Both the position numbers and the translations under genes were made by a program. From NCBI RefSeq assembly GCF_011751885.2, contig NZ_CP061771.1:3038001-3102000 (forward strand): a DNA stretch of 64,000 bases. The letters run 5' to 3'. Each line of letters opens with the position of its first letter. Position 1 is the stretch's first letter. Source of the stretch: Salinibacterium sp. ZJ450. Lineage in GTDB: Bacteria; Actinomycetota; Actinomycetes; Actinomycetales; Microbacteriaceae. Shown here piece after piece: positions 35,001-48,832 of the stretch. The notes below the pieces were generated by a model. That model saw only the letters and a program-made list of their open reading frames with translations. It was not told the DNA's origin and ran no database searches.

Positions 35001-36519
35001 GCTGGCCACCGCATACGACCTCGGCAAGCTGCGGCAGCGCACCGACACCGATCTGCTGCTCGGGGTCAGCGACGACCCGTCGCATCAGGACCAGCGGCCG
35101 GTGTACTTCCGACCGGACGCCGACGGCAACCTGGCCGTCTACGGCACCGGCGGAAGCGGCAAGAGCACAGTTCTGCGCACCCTCGCCGTGGCGGCCGGCA
35201 TCACGCCCAAGGGCGGGCCGATGCAGGTGTACGCGCTCGACTTCGCCGCGGGCGGACTACGGATGCTGGAATCACTGCCGCACGTGGGCTCCGTGGTGAG
35301 CGGCGGCGACGCCGAACGCGTGGCGCGGCTGCTCAGCAAGCTCAAGAGCATCATCGAGGAGCGGGTCGGCCGGTACGCCGCGGTGCGCGCCGGCACGGTG
35401 ACCGATTACCGGGCGCTGGCCGCAGCACCCGCCGAGCCGCGCATCCTGCTGCTCGTCGACGGCATGGCCACGTTCCGCCAGGAGTACGAGTTCACCGGCG
35501 CCGGTGGCATCTTCACCCAGTTCCAGCAGATCGTCACCGACGGCCGCCAGGTGGGCGTGCACGTGGCCATCAGCGCCGACCGGCCAGGTTCGCTGTCGCC
35601 GGCGATCGCGGCATCCATTCAACGGAAGGTCGTGCTGCGACTCGCGGACGAGAACGACTACAGCCTGCTGGATGCCCCGTCGGATGTGCTGTCCGCGGTG
35701 TCGCCTGCCGGTCGGGCCGTGATCGACCAGCTGGAGACCCAGATCGCCGTGCTCGGCGGCAGCACCAACGTGTCGGAGCAGTCCGCCGCGATCGAGGCCC
35801 TTGCCGTGGCGATGCGCCGCAGCGGAGTGCCCGAGGCGCCCGCCGTCGAGCGCCTCGCCGACGAGATCGCGCTGGCCGACCTGTTCGCCACCGTGCCTGG
35901 CGCTGCGGTGATCGGCGTCGCCGACGACACCCTCACGCCGGTGACCATCGAGCCAAGCGGCGTCTTCATGGTGGCCGGTCCCCCGTCGAGCGGGCGCACC
36001 ACCTCGCTCGGCACGTTCGCGCTCGCGTCGAGGGCCGCCCGTCCCGCGACGAGCCTGGCGTACTTCGGCAACGCGCGGTCGCAGATCGGGTCGCTCGACC
36101 TGTGGACGCACAAGGCGACCGTGATCGACGCCGCGACGGAGCTTGCCCGCGAGCTACTGACGGCGGCGAGCACGCCGGCGACGCCGACCACGCACCTGAC
36201 CATCGTGATCGAGTCGATCTCCGACTTCCTCGGCAGCCCCGCCGATGCCGACCTGATCGCGCTGATCAAGGCGGCGAAGCGCAACGACCACTACGTGATC
36301 GCCGAGTCGGAGTCGAGCACCTGGCAGCAGAGCTGGCCGCTGTTGATGGAGTTCAAGGCCGGCCGCCGCGGCTTCGCCCTGCAGCCGGACACCAGCGAGG
36401 GCGACATCCTGTTCCGCACGTCGTTCCCGCGGTCCAAGCGCGCCGACTTCCCCGAGGGGCGCGGTTGGCTGGTGCAGGCCGGTTCCACGCGGAAGGTGCA
36501 GCTGGGCCGGCCCTTCTAG
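32035..36519 (+). CDS. EssC/EccC-type FHA-FtsK/SpoIIIE secretion ATPase
   Basis: The 1494-residue motor of a type VII-like secretion system. Order of domains: a ubiquitin-like (YukD/EccD-type) N terminus to about residue 85; an FHA domain (about 105-190) with ILGRDKDCDVVL, VSKRHLRI and NSANGIIVDG; a double membrane span near 235-285; and three FtsK-like ATPase domains. The first is complete (GGTTGSGKSE near 710, LVIDEFAAL near 815), the second has GTGGSGKST near 1036 but VDGMA in place of Walker B Asp-Glu, and the third is degenerate (GPPSSGRTT near 1314, Arg for Lys). An N-terminal FHA is typical of firmicute EssC, not of mycobacterial EccC. AAAGGGGAC precedes the ATG. Confidence 0.92.
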   Translation: MRLKLTLTRASGVSDDIVVSTDATATVGEVAEALLRSDPRAAELAHGTGPFTLRAVEPGSTGGRTLDQATPIGEARVSSGSSISVVSSRPRDVSGAPLAVLRALDGPLAGQTFSVPAGTSILGRDKDCDVVLDDPQVSKRHLRIEAGASLELIDLNSANGIIVDGGLVNRLTLQTGQSVLIGSTTLRVDTIIDQPPSSEGELVGPVHFNRSPRVEVRYPGEEYEGPTIPQEIEPVIFPWLAMLAPLILGAVLYAVTRNPLSVVFVALSPILMIGTWTTQFLANRAKLKRAIKKFEGQLERLDSKLATEAVTERAVRLAEAPSTEEAMADAVGRGTLLWTRRPEHWSFLNLRLGVGTAPSRNTIKVVNNSNGLPEFSERSEALTDKFRFIEGVPLVDNLADAGAIGIAGLEGQAAPVTHALLAQLASLHSPAELAFSAIVSPYWSAEFEWLKWLPHTGSAQSPLPGVQLADSTATGLAVLAALEELIEVRLASRRSSDVPNLREAVSYDASAMNRGATVGDEALDTENLPITPCLVVLISDDAPVDRARLVQLAERAASAGVLPIWIARSVAALPAACRTNIDVTAPAETATVNYVRLGLSIPNVQVSRVPAQTAMAFALRVAPVVDAGALIADESDIPQSVSFLQLLGTDLATSGDAVVDRWRQNDSIHDRTPGAPLRKRRGGKLRALVGQSNVDALHLDLRTQGPHALVGGTTGSGKSEFLQAWVLGMAAEYSPDRVTFLFVDYKGGSAFADCVSLPHTVGLVTDLSPHLVRRALTSLRAELHHREHLFNRKKAKDLIELEKRGDPEAPPALVLVIDEFAALVNEVPEFVDGVVDIAQRGRSLGIHLIMATQRPAGVIKDNLRANTNLRVALRMADEADSTDVVGAAIAAGFDPGAPGRAVAKTGPGRLTHFQTGYAGGWTTDTPARAAVQIMELAYGHDKKWEDVTSEVEDLQADLGPNDTARLVASMTAAARLAALPAPRKPWLDELATAYDLGKLRQRTDTDLLLGVSDDPSHQDQRPVYFRPDADGNLAVYGTGGSGKSTVLRTLAVAAGITPKGGPMQVYALDFAAGGLRMLESLPHVGSVVSGGDAERVARLLSKLKSIIEERVGRYAAVRAGTVTDYRALAAAPAEPRILLLVDGMATFRQEYEFTGAGGIFTQFQQIVTDGRQVGVHVAISADRPGSLSPAIAASIQRKVVLRLADENDYSLLDAPSDVLSAVSPAGRAVIDQLETQIAVLGGSTNVSEQSAAIEALAVAMRRSGVPEAPAVERLADEIALADLFATVPGAAVIGVADDTLTPVTIEPSGVFMVAGPPSSGRTTSLGTFALASRAARPATSLAYFGNARSQIGSLDLWTHKATVIDAATELARELLTAASTPATPTTHLTIVIESISDFLGSPADADLIALIKAAKRNDHYVIAESESSTWQQSWPLLMEFKAGRRGFALQPDTSEGDILFRTSFPRSKRADFPEGRGWLVQAGSTRKVQLGRPF

Positions 36520-36529
36520 CCTCACCGCT

Positions 36530-36612
36530 GGTCGCTCGGGCGGAAATAGCGAGCTCGGGCGGATGGTTTCGCGAGAAAACGTCCTCCCGAGCGACCGATC
36601 TCCGTCCGAGCT
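36530..36612. repeat. Interleaved inverted repeats between the ATPase gene and rpoC
   Basis: GGTCGCTCGGG (36530-36540) pairs with CCCGAGCGACC (36586-36596), and AGCTCGGGCGGA (36552-36563) pairs with TCCGTCCGAGCT (36601-36612). The four arms are interleaved in order A-B-A'-B', and GCTCGGGCGGA is itself a direct repeat, so alternative foldings or a pseudoknot are possible. The most likely role is termination between convergent genes. Confidence 0.6.
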
Positions 36613-36647
36613 GGCGGGCGGCCAGCGGCTAAAGCCCCCGTTAACGA

Positions 36648-36685
36648 GCACGACCCGCCGCTCCCGAAGGAGTGGCGGGTCGTGC
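36648..36685 (-). terminator. rpoC terminator hairpin
   Basis: GCACGACCCGCCGCTCC and GGAGTGGCGGGTCGTGC pair over 17 bases with one mismatch around a CGAA loop, starting about 17 bases after the rpoC stop codon on the minus strand. No long T run follows. Confidence 0.75.
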
Positions 36686-36701
36686 CTGGTGCGGGTTACC
36701 C

Positions 36702-40547
<3,846 letters not shown>

Positions 40548-40600
40548 TTGACTTCTCTTTCGTAAAAATGTCTCAGTCAGTGTCTGTTAGGTGGCCGGCT

Positions 40601-44083
<3,483 letters not shown>

Positions 44084-44159
44084 GGAAACAACCTCCGTGG
44101 GCCCCGTCGGGCCATGGCATTATCGGTAAGAGGAAATGCTCATCCTGATCGGCCCCGCC

Positions 44160-44188
44160 GTTATACTCGGGGCGCAAACCTTCCGCAA
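44160..44188 (-). promoter_or_regulatory. Candidate rpoB promoter P2
   Basis: On the minus strand TTGCGG (44183-44188) is separated by 17 bases from TATAAC (44160-44165). The -10 hexamer matches five of six consensus positions; the -35 is weaker. The start would lie about 70 bases before the rpoB ATG. Confidence 0.5.
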
Positions 44189-44224
44189 TATGAAGGCGTG
44201 ATTGATCTCGGAGCGCAAAGTACA

Positions 44225-44254
44225 ACTATAGGCGCGCCCGCCGCGCCGTGTCCA
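44225..44254 (-). promoter_or_regulatory. Candidate rpoB promoter P1
   Basis: On the minus strand TGGACA (44249-44254) and TATAGT (44225-44230) each match five of six sigma-A consensus positions, with an 18-base spacer of almost pure G and C. The start point would leave a leader of about 135 bases. This is the best promoter-like pair I found in the window. Confidence 0.6.
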
Positions 44255-44427
44255 GTCAATCCTTGACCAATTTCGGACTCTCGGCTATAAGCACGTCGAT
44301 TCCCGGTTGCCTCGCAGGTTCGGGGGCGCCGGATGCCGCGACTCGGGGTGTTTCGCGTGGGGTCGAGCCCGGTTGTCGCCGGGTTTGAGCGACTATGTCG
44401 CGGTTCAGCCAGTTCGTTCGCGGGCAT

Positions 44428-44485
44428 GATCCACTTCGTCGCGGTTGAGCCAGCGCGCGGTGACTCAACCGCGACAAAGTGGATC
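44428..44485. repeat. Dispersed long palindrome, copy C
   Basis: GATCCACTTCGTCGCGGTTG on the left mirrors CAACCGCGACAAAGTGGATC on the right around AGCCAGCGCGCGGTGACT. This is the longest of the three copies (58 bases) and shows that GATCCACTTTGTCG is part of the element. It lies between the rpoB promoters and the 3' end of the DUF2236 gene. The 44260-44427 stretch holds only degraded GC-rich repeats like those near copy A and no gene. Confidence 0.85.
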
Positions 44486-44567
44486 AAGCGCCCGAAGATC
44501 GGCTCGCAGGTGGGGTCTGCGTCTGCCGCGGGCGGGCTGCGCGGTCGACGAGTGGCTCGCGGGCGGG

Positions 44568-45398
44568 TCAGCGCACGGATGCGCGCAGTTTGGCCAGGTA
44601 GCGGCGCTGCGGCGCGTGACGCAGGCGCAGCGGCAGCCGGGGATAGACGGATGACGCGACGCGCATGATCCGGTCGAAGCGACGCTGCCGGCGGGGGCTC
44701 CAGGGCAGGTCGAACATCGCCCGCTGCTCCGAGTTCAGGAGGCCGGCGGTGACCAGCCGGGCCAGCGGCATCCCGGCCTTCACCCAGCGGGGAACCGCGG
44801 TCGGGTGCAACAGCTTCCGAGCAACATCGCGGGTCACGGCATCCGTTTGCAGAGTTCCCGCCATCTCGGTCCAGTACCGACCAAACGCCGCCCGGTCAGC
44901 CGGCCACAGCTCGGCCGGCATCTGCAGTGTGGTGCCGAGCAACGCGTATTGCCGGTAGACCTCGTCGGCAAGCTGCGGCGAGAGCGCGCCGAACAGCCGC
45001 TCGTACAGGCCCATCGCAGTGTCGTACAGCGTGGCGGCCACCCACAGCTGCAGGTCGGGGTCGGCCGCGTTATAGGGCGGTGAGCTCGCATCCCCCTCCG
45101 AGCGCACACGCCGGTGAGATGCGTTCACCGCCCGGGTCACCCGGTCGACCAGGCGACGGTCGCCGTCCACCACGGCGTAGACGAAGGTCATCGTGCTGTG
45201 CAGCCGGTCGAGCGGCCGCGATACGAAGTCGCTGTGATTTGCGACGCCGTGGCCGACCGCGGGATGCGCCAGCTGCAGCAGGATGGCGCGTCCTCCGCCC
45301 GCGATAAGCGCAGCCTCGCCGCCGATGTCGGCGAGGCTGCGGGGTCTCGACAAGCTCGACCCGCGGGAGGATCGAAGATCAGTCGTCGCGGCTCTCAT
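44568..45398 (-). CDS. DUF2236 oxygenase-like protein (MpaB/latex-clearing family)
   Basis: A 276-residue protein of the DUF2236/MpaB superfamily: LADIGGEAALIAGGGRAILLQLAHPAVGHGVANHSDF, then RLHSTMTFVYAVVDGD, HRRVRSEGD, LWVAATLYDTAMGLYERLFG and the C-terminal FDLPWSPRRQRRFDRIMRV. Characterised relatives are heme-dependent oxygenases such as rubber oxygenase Lcp; the substrate here is unknown. The first 20 residues are encoded by a copy of the TCGAGACC repeat (45341-45366), so the true start could be slightly later. It lies 26 bases after dctM. Confidence 0.75.
   Translation of the reverse strand: MRAATTDLRSSRGSSLSRPRSLADIGGEAALIAGGGRAILLQLAHPAVGHGVANHSDFVSRPLDRLHSTMTFVYAVVDGDRRLVDRVTRAVNASHRRVRSEGDASSPPYNAADPDLQLWVAATLYDTAMGLYERLFGALSPQLADEVYRQYALLGTTLQMPAELWPADRAAFGRYWTEMAGTLQTDAVTRDVARKLLHPTAVPRWVKAGMPLARLVTAGLLNSEQRAMFDLPWSPRRQRRFDRIMRVASSVYPRLPLRLRHAPQRRYLAKLRASVR
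45341..45366. repeat. TCGACAAGCTCGACC dispersed repeat, coding copy
   Basis: GGGGTCTCGACAAGCTCGAC and the following bases match the copy at 20835-20860 inside pilT at 24 of 26 positions. Here it encodes the N-terminal residues of the DUF2236 protein. Confidence 0.65.
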
Positions 45399-45424
45399 TT
45401 GCTCTCAGCCTGCGCGATCAGTGA

Positions 45425-46741
45425 TCAGGGCGCAACAAGCCCCAGCACGGTCGGCAGCCACATCGACAGCGCGGGAACGAACGCCACGATGAACAGGCCC
45501 ACGCAGAGCGCCCAGAAGAAGGGCCACAACCGTGAGATCACCGGTTCGAGTCTGACGTTGCCGACACGGGCCGCGACGAAGAGGTTGTTTCCGATCGGTG
45601 GCGAGATGTTGCCGAGGCACATGTTGAAGACCATCATCGCGCCGAAGTGGATCGGGCTGACGCCGAGGGAGGTGACGATCGGCAAGAAGATCGGCGTGAA
45701 GATCAGGATCGCCGGTGTGGGGTCCATCACGGTGCCCGCGAGCAGCAGGATCACCATGATGATGACGAGGATGATCGCCACGTTGTCGGTCAGCCCCAGC
45801 AGGCCGCTGGTGATCATTTGCGGGAGCCGAGCGAAGGCCAGCACCCAGCCGAGGATCCCCGATACGCCGATCAGGAGCATGATGATGCCGGTCACCTTGG
45901 ATGCTTCGAGGATGACCTTCGGAAGCGCCCTGAGCGGCAGCGTGCGTTGCACGAGGCCGAGCACGAACGAGTAGAGCACGGCAATCACAGCCGATTCCGT
46001 CGCCGTGAATATGCCGGTCAGGATGCCGCCGATCACGACCACGATCATCAGGAGCGCAGGAAGCGCCTTAAGGAATACGAGGAGTCCCTGGGCGAACGTC
46101 GGGCGGGCGGCGGCAGAGCGCAGCTCGGGGTGCTTGCGCGCATAGAGGGCCACCACGACGACGCAGACGAGCGCCCACAGGAGTCCGGGTCCGATACCGG
46201 CCATGAACAGCGCCGCGATCGACGTGCTGGATACCAGCGAGTACACGATGAACGTGTTGCTCGGCGGGATCAGCATGCCGGCCGGGGAGGCGGCGGCGTT
46301 CACCGCGGCCGAGAACGCCGGGTCATAGCCGTCCTTGCGCATCCGCGGTGCCAGCACCGTGCCGACGGCCGCCGCGGAAGCTACCGACGCACCCGACACC
46401 GAAGCGAACATGGTGTTCGCGACGACGGTGGTCTGGGCGAGCGAGGCAGGCAACCGGCCAGCGACCACAAGAGCCAGGTCGATCAGTCTCGACGCGATTC
46501 CCCCGGTATTCATCAGGCCGCCGGCGAGAATGAAGAAGGGAATCGCGAGCAGGGCGAACGAGTTGCTGGCGGAGAAGATGCGCTGCGCGGAGGTCAACGC
46601 GGCACCGTCCCAGTCCAGCAGGATGACGACCGCCAGGGCGGACGGCAGTCCCATGGCGACCGCGACGGGGAGACCCATGGCGATGCCGAGCGTGATGCCG
46701 CCGAGCAGGACGACGGTGGCGATGATGGTGAGCGTATCCAT
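45425..46741 (-). CDS. dctM: TRAP transporter large permease (DctM)
   Basis: The 438-residue large membrane subunit of a TRAP transporter, which uses the sodium gradient to import a carboxylate delivered by DctP. About twelve membrane segments are visible with the family landmarks AIPFFILAGGLMNTGGIASRLIDLA, AAVNAAASPAGMLIPPSN, MDPTPAILIFTPIFLPI and HFGAMMVFNMCLGNISPPIGNNLFV. It starts five bases after dctQ, so the two are coupled. Confidence 0.93.
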   Translation of the reverse strand: MDTLTIIATVVLLGGITLGIAMGLPVAVAMGLPSALAVVILLDWDGAALTSAQRIFSASNSFALLAIPFFILAGGLMNTGGIASRLIDLALVVAGRLPASLAQTTVVANTMFASVSGASVASAAAVGTVLAPRMRKDGYDPAFSAAVNAAASPAGMLIPPSNTFIVYSLVSSTSIAALFMAGIGPGLLWALVCVVVVALYARKHPELRSAAARPTFAQGLLVFLKALPALLMIVVVIGGILTGIFTATESAVIAVLYSFVLGLVQRTLPLRALPKVILEASKVTGIIMLLIGVSGILGWVLAFARLPQMITSGLLGLTDNVAIILVIIMVILLLAGTVMDPTPAILIFTPIFLPIVTSLGVSPIHFGAMMVFNMCLGNISPPIGNNLFVAARVGNVRLEPVISRLWPFFWALCVGLFIVAFVPALSMWLPTVLGLVAP

Positions 46742-46745
46742 GGTT

Positions 46746-47369
46746 TTAGATCGCCTCTGCGTTCTCGTCGAACTCGGGAGTGGGCTGCTCTACCCCGGCG
46801 AGGATGCCGATGAGGTGAGCCAGGGAGTAGAAGGCGATGAGGACGCCGGCGATCGGAAGCACCAGGTACATCTGACCGACGCTCAAGGGGAGCGTGGAGA
46901 TGTCCTGCGCCCACGCGTTCTCCGCGACGCTCGAGCCGCCGATGATGAAGACGAATACGAAGAAGAACAGGACGACGAGCTCGATGACGACGCCCATCAC
47001 GCGCTGCAGGTTCAGTGGAAGCTTCTCGACCAGGATCATGACCGCGATGTGGCCACGCTCAGAGAACACGTATGCGGCAGCGAAGACTGCCAACACGACG
47101 AAGGCGTAGCGAGCCGCCTCCTCTGTCCAGGGCGCGGAGTTGTTGAGGACCTCGCGCGTGAACACCTGCCAGGAGACGATGAAGACGAGCCCCACGAAGG
47201 TGATGATGCAGATTGCGGCCAGCACGCGGTCAATGACGCGTTTGATGCCGCCCAGAACGGTGAGCAGGCCGCCCCAGCGGACGGGGCCCGCCGGTTCGAG
47301 ACGTCCGGGACCGTCCGGCGTGTTGTCGCCCGGCGTGCTATCGCCCGGCTCCGGTGAGTTGATATTCAC
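46746..47369 (-). CDS. dctQ: TRAP transporter small permease (DctQ)
   Basis: A 207-residue small membrane subunit. After a Pro/Gly/Asp-rich cytoplasmic tail of about 45 residues come four membrane segments with the DctQ pattern FIVSWQVFTREVLNNSAPWTEEAARYAFV and ERGHIAV. The GTG at 47367-47369 was chosen because GGAGG lies just before it; a longer frame runs into the dctP terminator region. Confidence 0.9.
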   Translation of the reverse strand: MNINSPEPGDSTPGDNTPDGPGRLEPAGPVRWGGLLTVLGGIKRVIDRVLAAICIITFVGLVFIVSWQVFTREVLNNSAPWTEEAARYAFVVLAVFAAAYVFSERGHIAVMILVEKLPLNLQRVMGVVIELVVLFFFVFVFIIGGSSVAENAWAQDISTLPLSVGQMYLVLPIAGVLIAFYSLAHLIGILAGVEQPTPEFDENAEAI

Positions 47370-47491
47370 TGTGTTCCTCCGCTGGCTGCCCGTGGGGGCC
47401 GTGCCATCATGTGCTGCACTTCGATGTGGCTCACTGCGAGGGCGCCGGCGGTCTGTGACCACGCGGCGCCCTCTCCAGTGATGCGGTGAGC

Positions 47492-48529
47492 CTACTTCGC
47501 GGCGCCCCGGATGGCGTCGAAGAGGGTCTGCTGCGAGTCCTCGGTGATGAACTCGTCCAGCAGCGGCTCGAGCGCCTCGACGAAGGCGTCGCTGTCGACC
47601 TCGGTGAAGGTGGCACCGCCAGCCTCAGCGCCGGCGATTGCCTCTTCCGTCTCCGTGGTCCACAGGTCGGTGTGCTGCTGCCAGGTCTCTTCCCAGGCCG
47701 CGTCGAATGCGGCGCGGTCTTCCTCGGACATCTTGTCGAGCGTGCCGGTGTTGCTGATGAGGAAGTCGGCACCGATCAGGTGGCGGGTGTACGAGAAGAA
47801 GGGAGCAACCTCGAAGTGCTTCTGCGTGAAGTACGAGATCTCGTTGTTCTCGGCACCGTCGATGACGCCGGACTGCAGGCCGGTGTAGACCTCGGCGAAC
47901 GCCATCGGGGTGGGCGAGGCGCCGAGCGCGTTGATCATTGAGATGAACACCGGGCTCTCCTGAACGCGGATCTTCTTGCCCGCGAGGTCGTCCGGCGTCT
48001 CCGCCGCGCCGTCCTTCACGTAGACGCTGCGGGCGCCCTGGGTGAATCCGCCGACGACCGTGATGCTGTTGCTGTCCTCAAGCGAGGTGTACAGGTCACC
48101 GACGACCTCGTCGTCAGAAAGAACGGCCATCTGGTGGTCGATCGAGTCGAAGACCGTGGGGAGGCTGAAGATGACGAAGTCCTTCGAGACGTTCTCGAGC
48201 TGCGGCGCCGAGACGATCGCCAGGTCGATTACCCCAGAGCTGACCGACTGGATGTATTCAGCCTGATCACCGAGGGTGGAGTTCGGGTGCACCTCGATGT
48301 TCCACCGGCCGTCGGTGGCCTCGGTCAGCCGCTCGCCGAAGGCTTCCAGCGCGATGAACGACGGGTGCTCCTCGGTCTGGTTGAGCGCGAGCTTCATCGT
48401 CGTGGGCTCGACCTCCTCCGCCGGGGCGTCGGAGCTGTTGCCGGTGTTGGCGCCACCGCTGCACGCGGCGAGGGTGAGGGCCGCTATCGCTGTGGTCGTA
48501 ATCAATGCGAGCCGGGTCGTTTTCCGCAT
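47492..48529 (-). CDS. dctP: TRAP transporter solute-binding lipoprotein (DctP)
   Basis: A 345-residue extracytoplasmic solute receptor. The leader MRKTTRLALITTTAIAALTLAAC ends in a lipobox, so the binding protein is membrane-tethered, as expected in a monoderm. The body follows the DctP fold with GDQAEYIQSVSSGVIDLAIVSAPQL, KIRVQESPVFISMINALGASPTPMAFAEVYTGLQSGVIDGAENNE; the Arg in KIRVQ is the usual carboxylate ligand. AAGGAGAACCTC precedes the ATG. First gene of dctP-dctQ-dctM. Confidence 0.93.
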   Translation of the reverse strand: MRKTTRLALITTTAIAALTLAACSGGANTGNSSDAPAEEVEPTTMKLALNQTEEHPSFIALEAFGERLTEATDGRWNIEVHPNSTLGDQAEYIQSVSSGVIDLAIVSAPQLENVSKDFVIFSLPTVFDSIDHQMAVLSDDEVVGDLYTSLEDSNSITVVGGFTQGARSVYVKDGAAETPDDLAGKKIRVQESPVFISMINALGASPTPMAFAEVYTGLQSGVIDGAENNEISYFTQKHFEVAPFFSYTRHLIGADFLISNTGTLDKMSEEDRAAFDAAWEETWQQHTDLWTTETEEAIAGAEAGGATFTEVDSDAFVEALEPLLDEFITEDSQQTLFDAIRGAAK

Positions 48530-48779
48530 GAGGTTCTCCTTCGAACGCTGTTCAGGACGGTGGTCGGGCGCTGACCAGGCCGCGGGAGTCGGCATGCTGT
48601 GCCGGCCATGTCTCCGTTGCGGTCCGGCGTCGTCGCCGTCTCGGTGTTTGGGTTATATATGCCGGGATCGAAGTGGTGTGGCTCCGGTCCCGATCTACAT
48701 TCACTCACGTCGCGGACAGAATGGCAACCAATTGCCATCGGTTGTCGCGAAGACCGACTTCGACGCGTTATGTCGTACT
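48530..48779 (-). promoter_or_regulatory. dctPQM control region with an 18-bp operator-like palindrome
   Basis: The perfect inverted repeat ATGGCAACCAATTGCCAT stands at 48721-48738 (7-base arms, 4-base centre). An AT-rich patch read as CATATATAACCC on the minus strand at about 48650-48662 is a likely -10 region, which places the palindrome about 75-85 bases upstream of the start point. A LacI- or GntR-type regulator binding there would control the transporter. No gene is seen in this gap. Confidence 0.5.
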
Positions 48780-48824
48780 AGAAGCAGGATGCCGTCCGCG
48801 ATTGGACGACACCCTGCCTCTTCT
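48780..48824 (-). terminator. Terminator after the first GH3 gene
   Basis: AGAAGCAGGATGCCGTCC and GGACGACACCCTGCCTCTTCT pair across a short loop with a few mismatches, starting just after the GH3 stop codon on the minus strand. Confidence 0.65.
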
Positions 48825-48832
48825 GTGGTGTG

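Noticed and set aside
44161-44487. Short frames with HFVAVE and STATKWI residues near 1500, 2990 and 44450
   Set aside because: These are translations of the dispersed palindrome in various frames, not genes.
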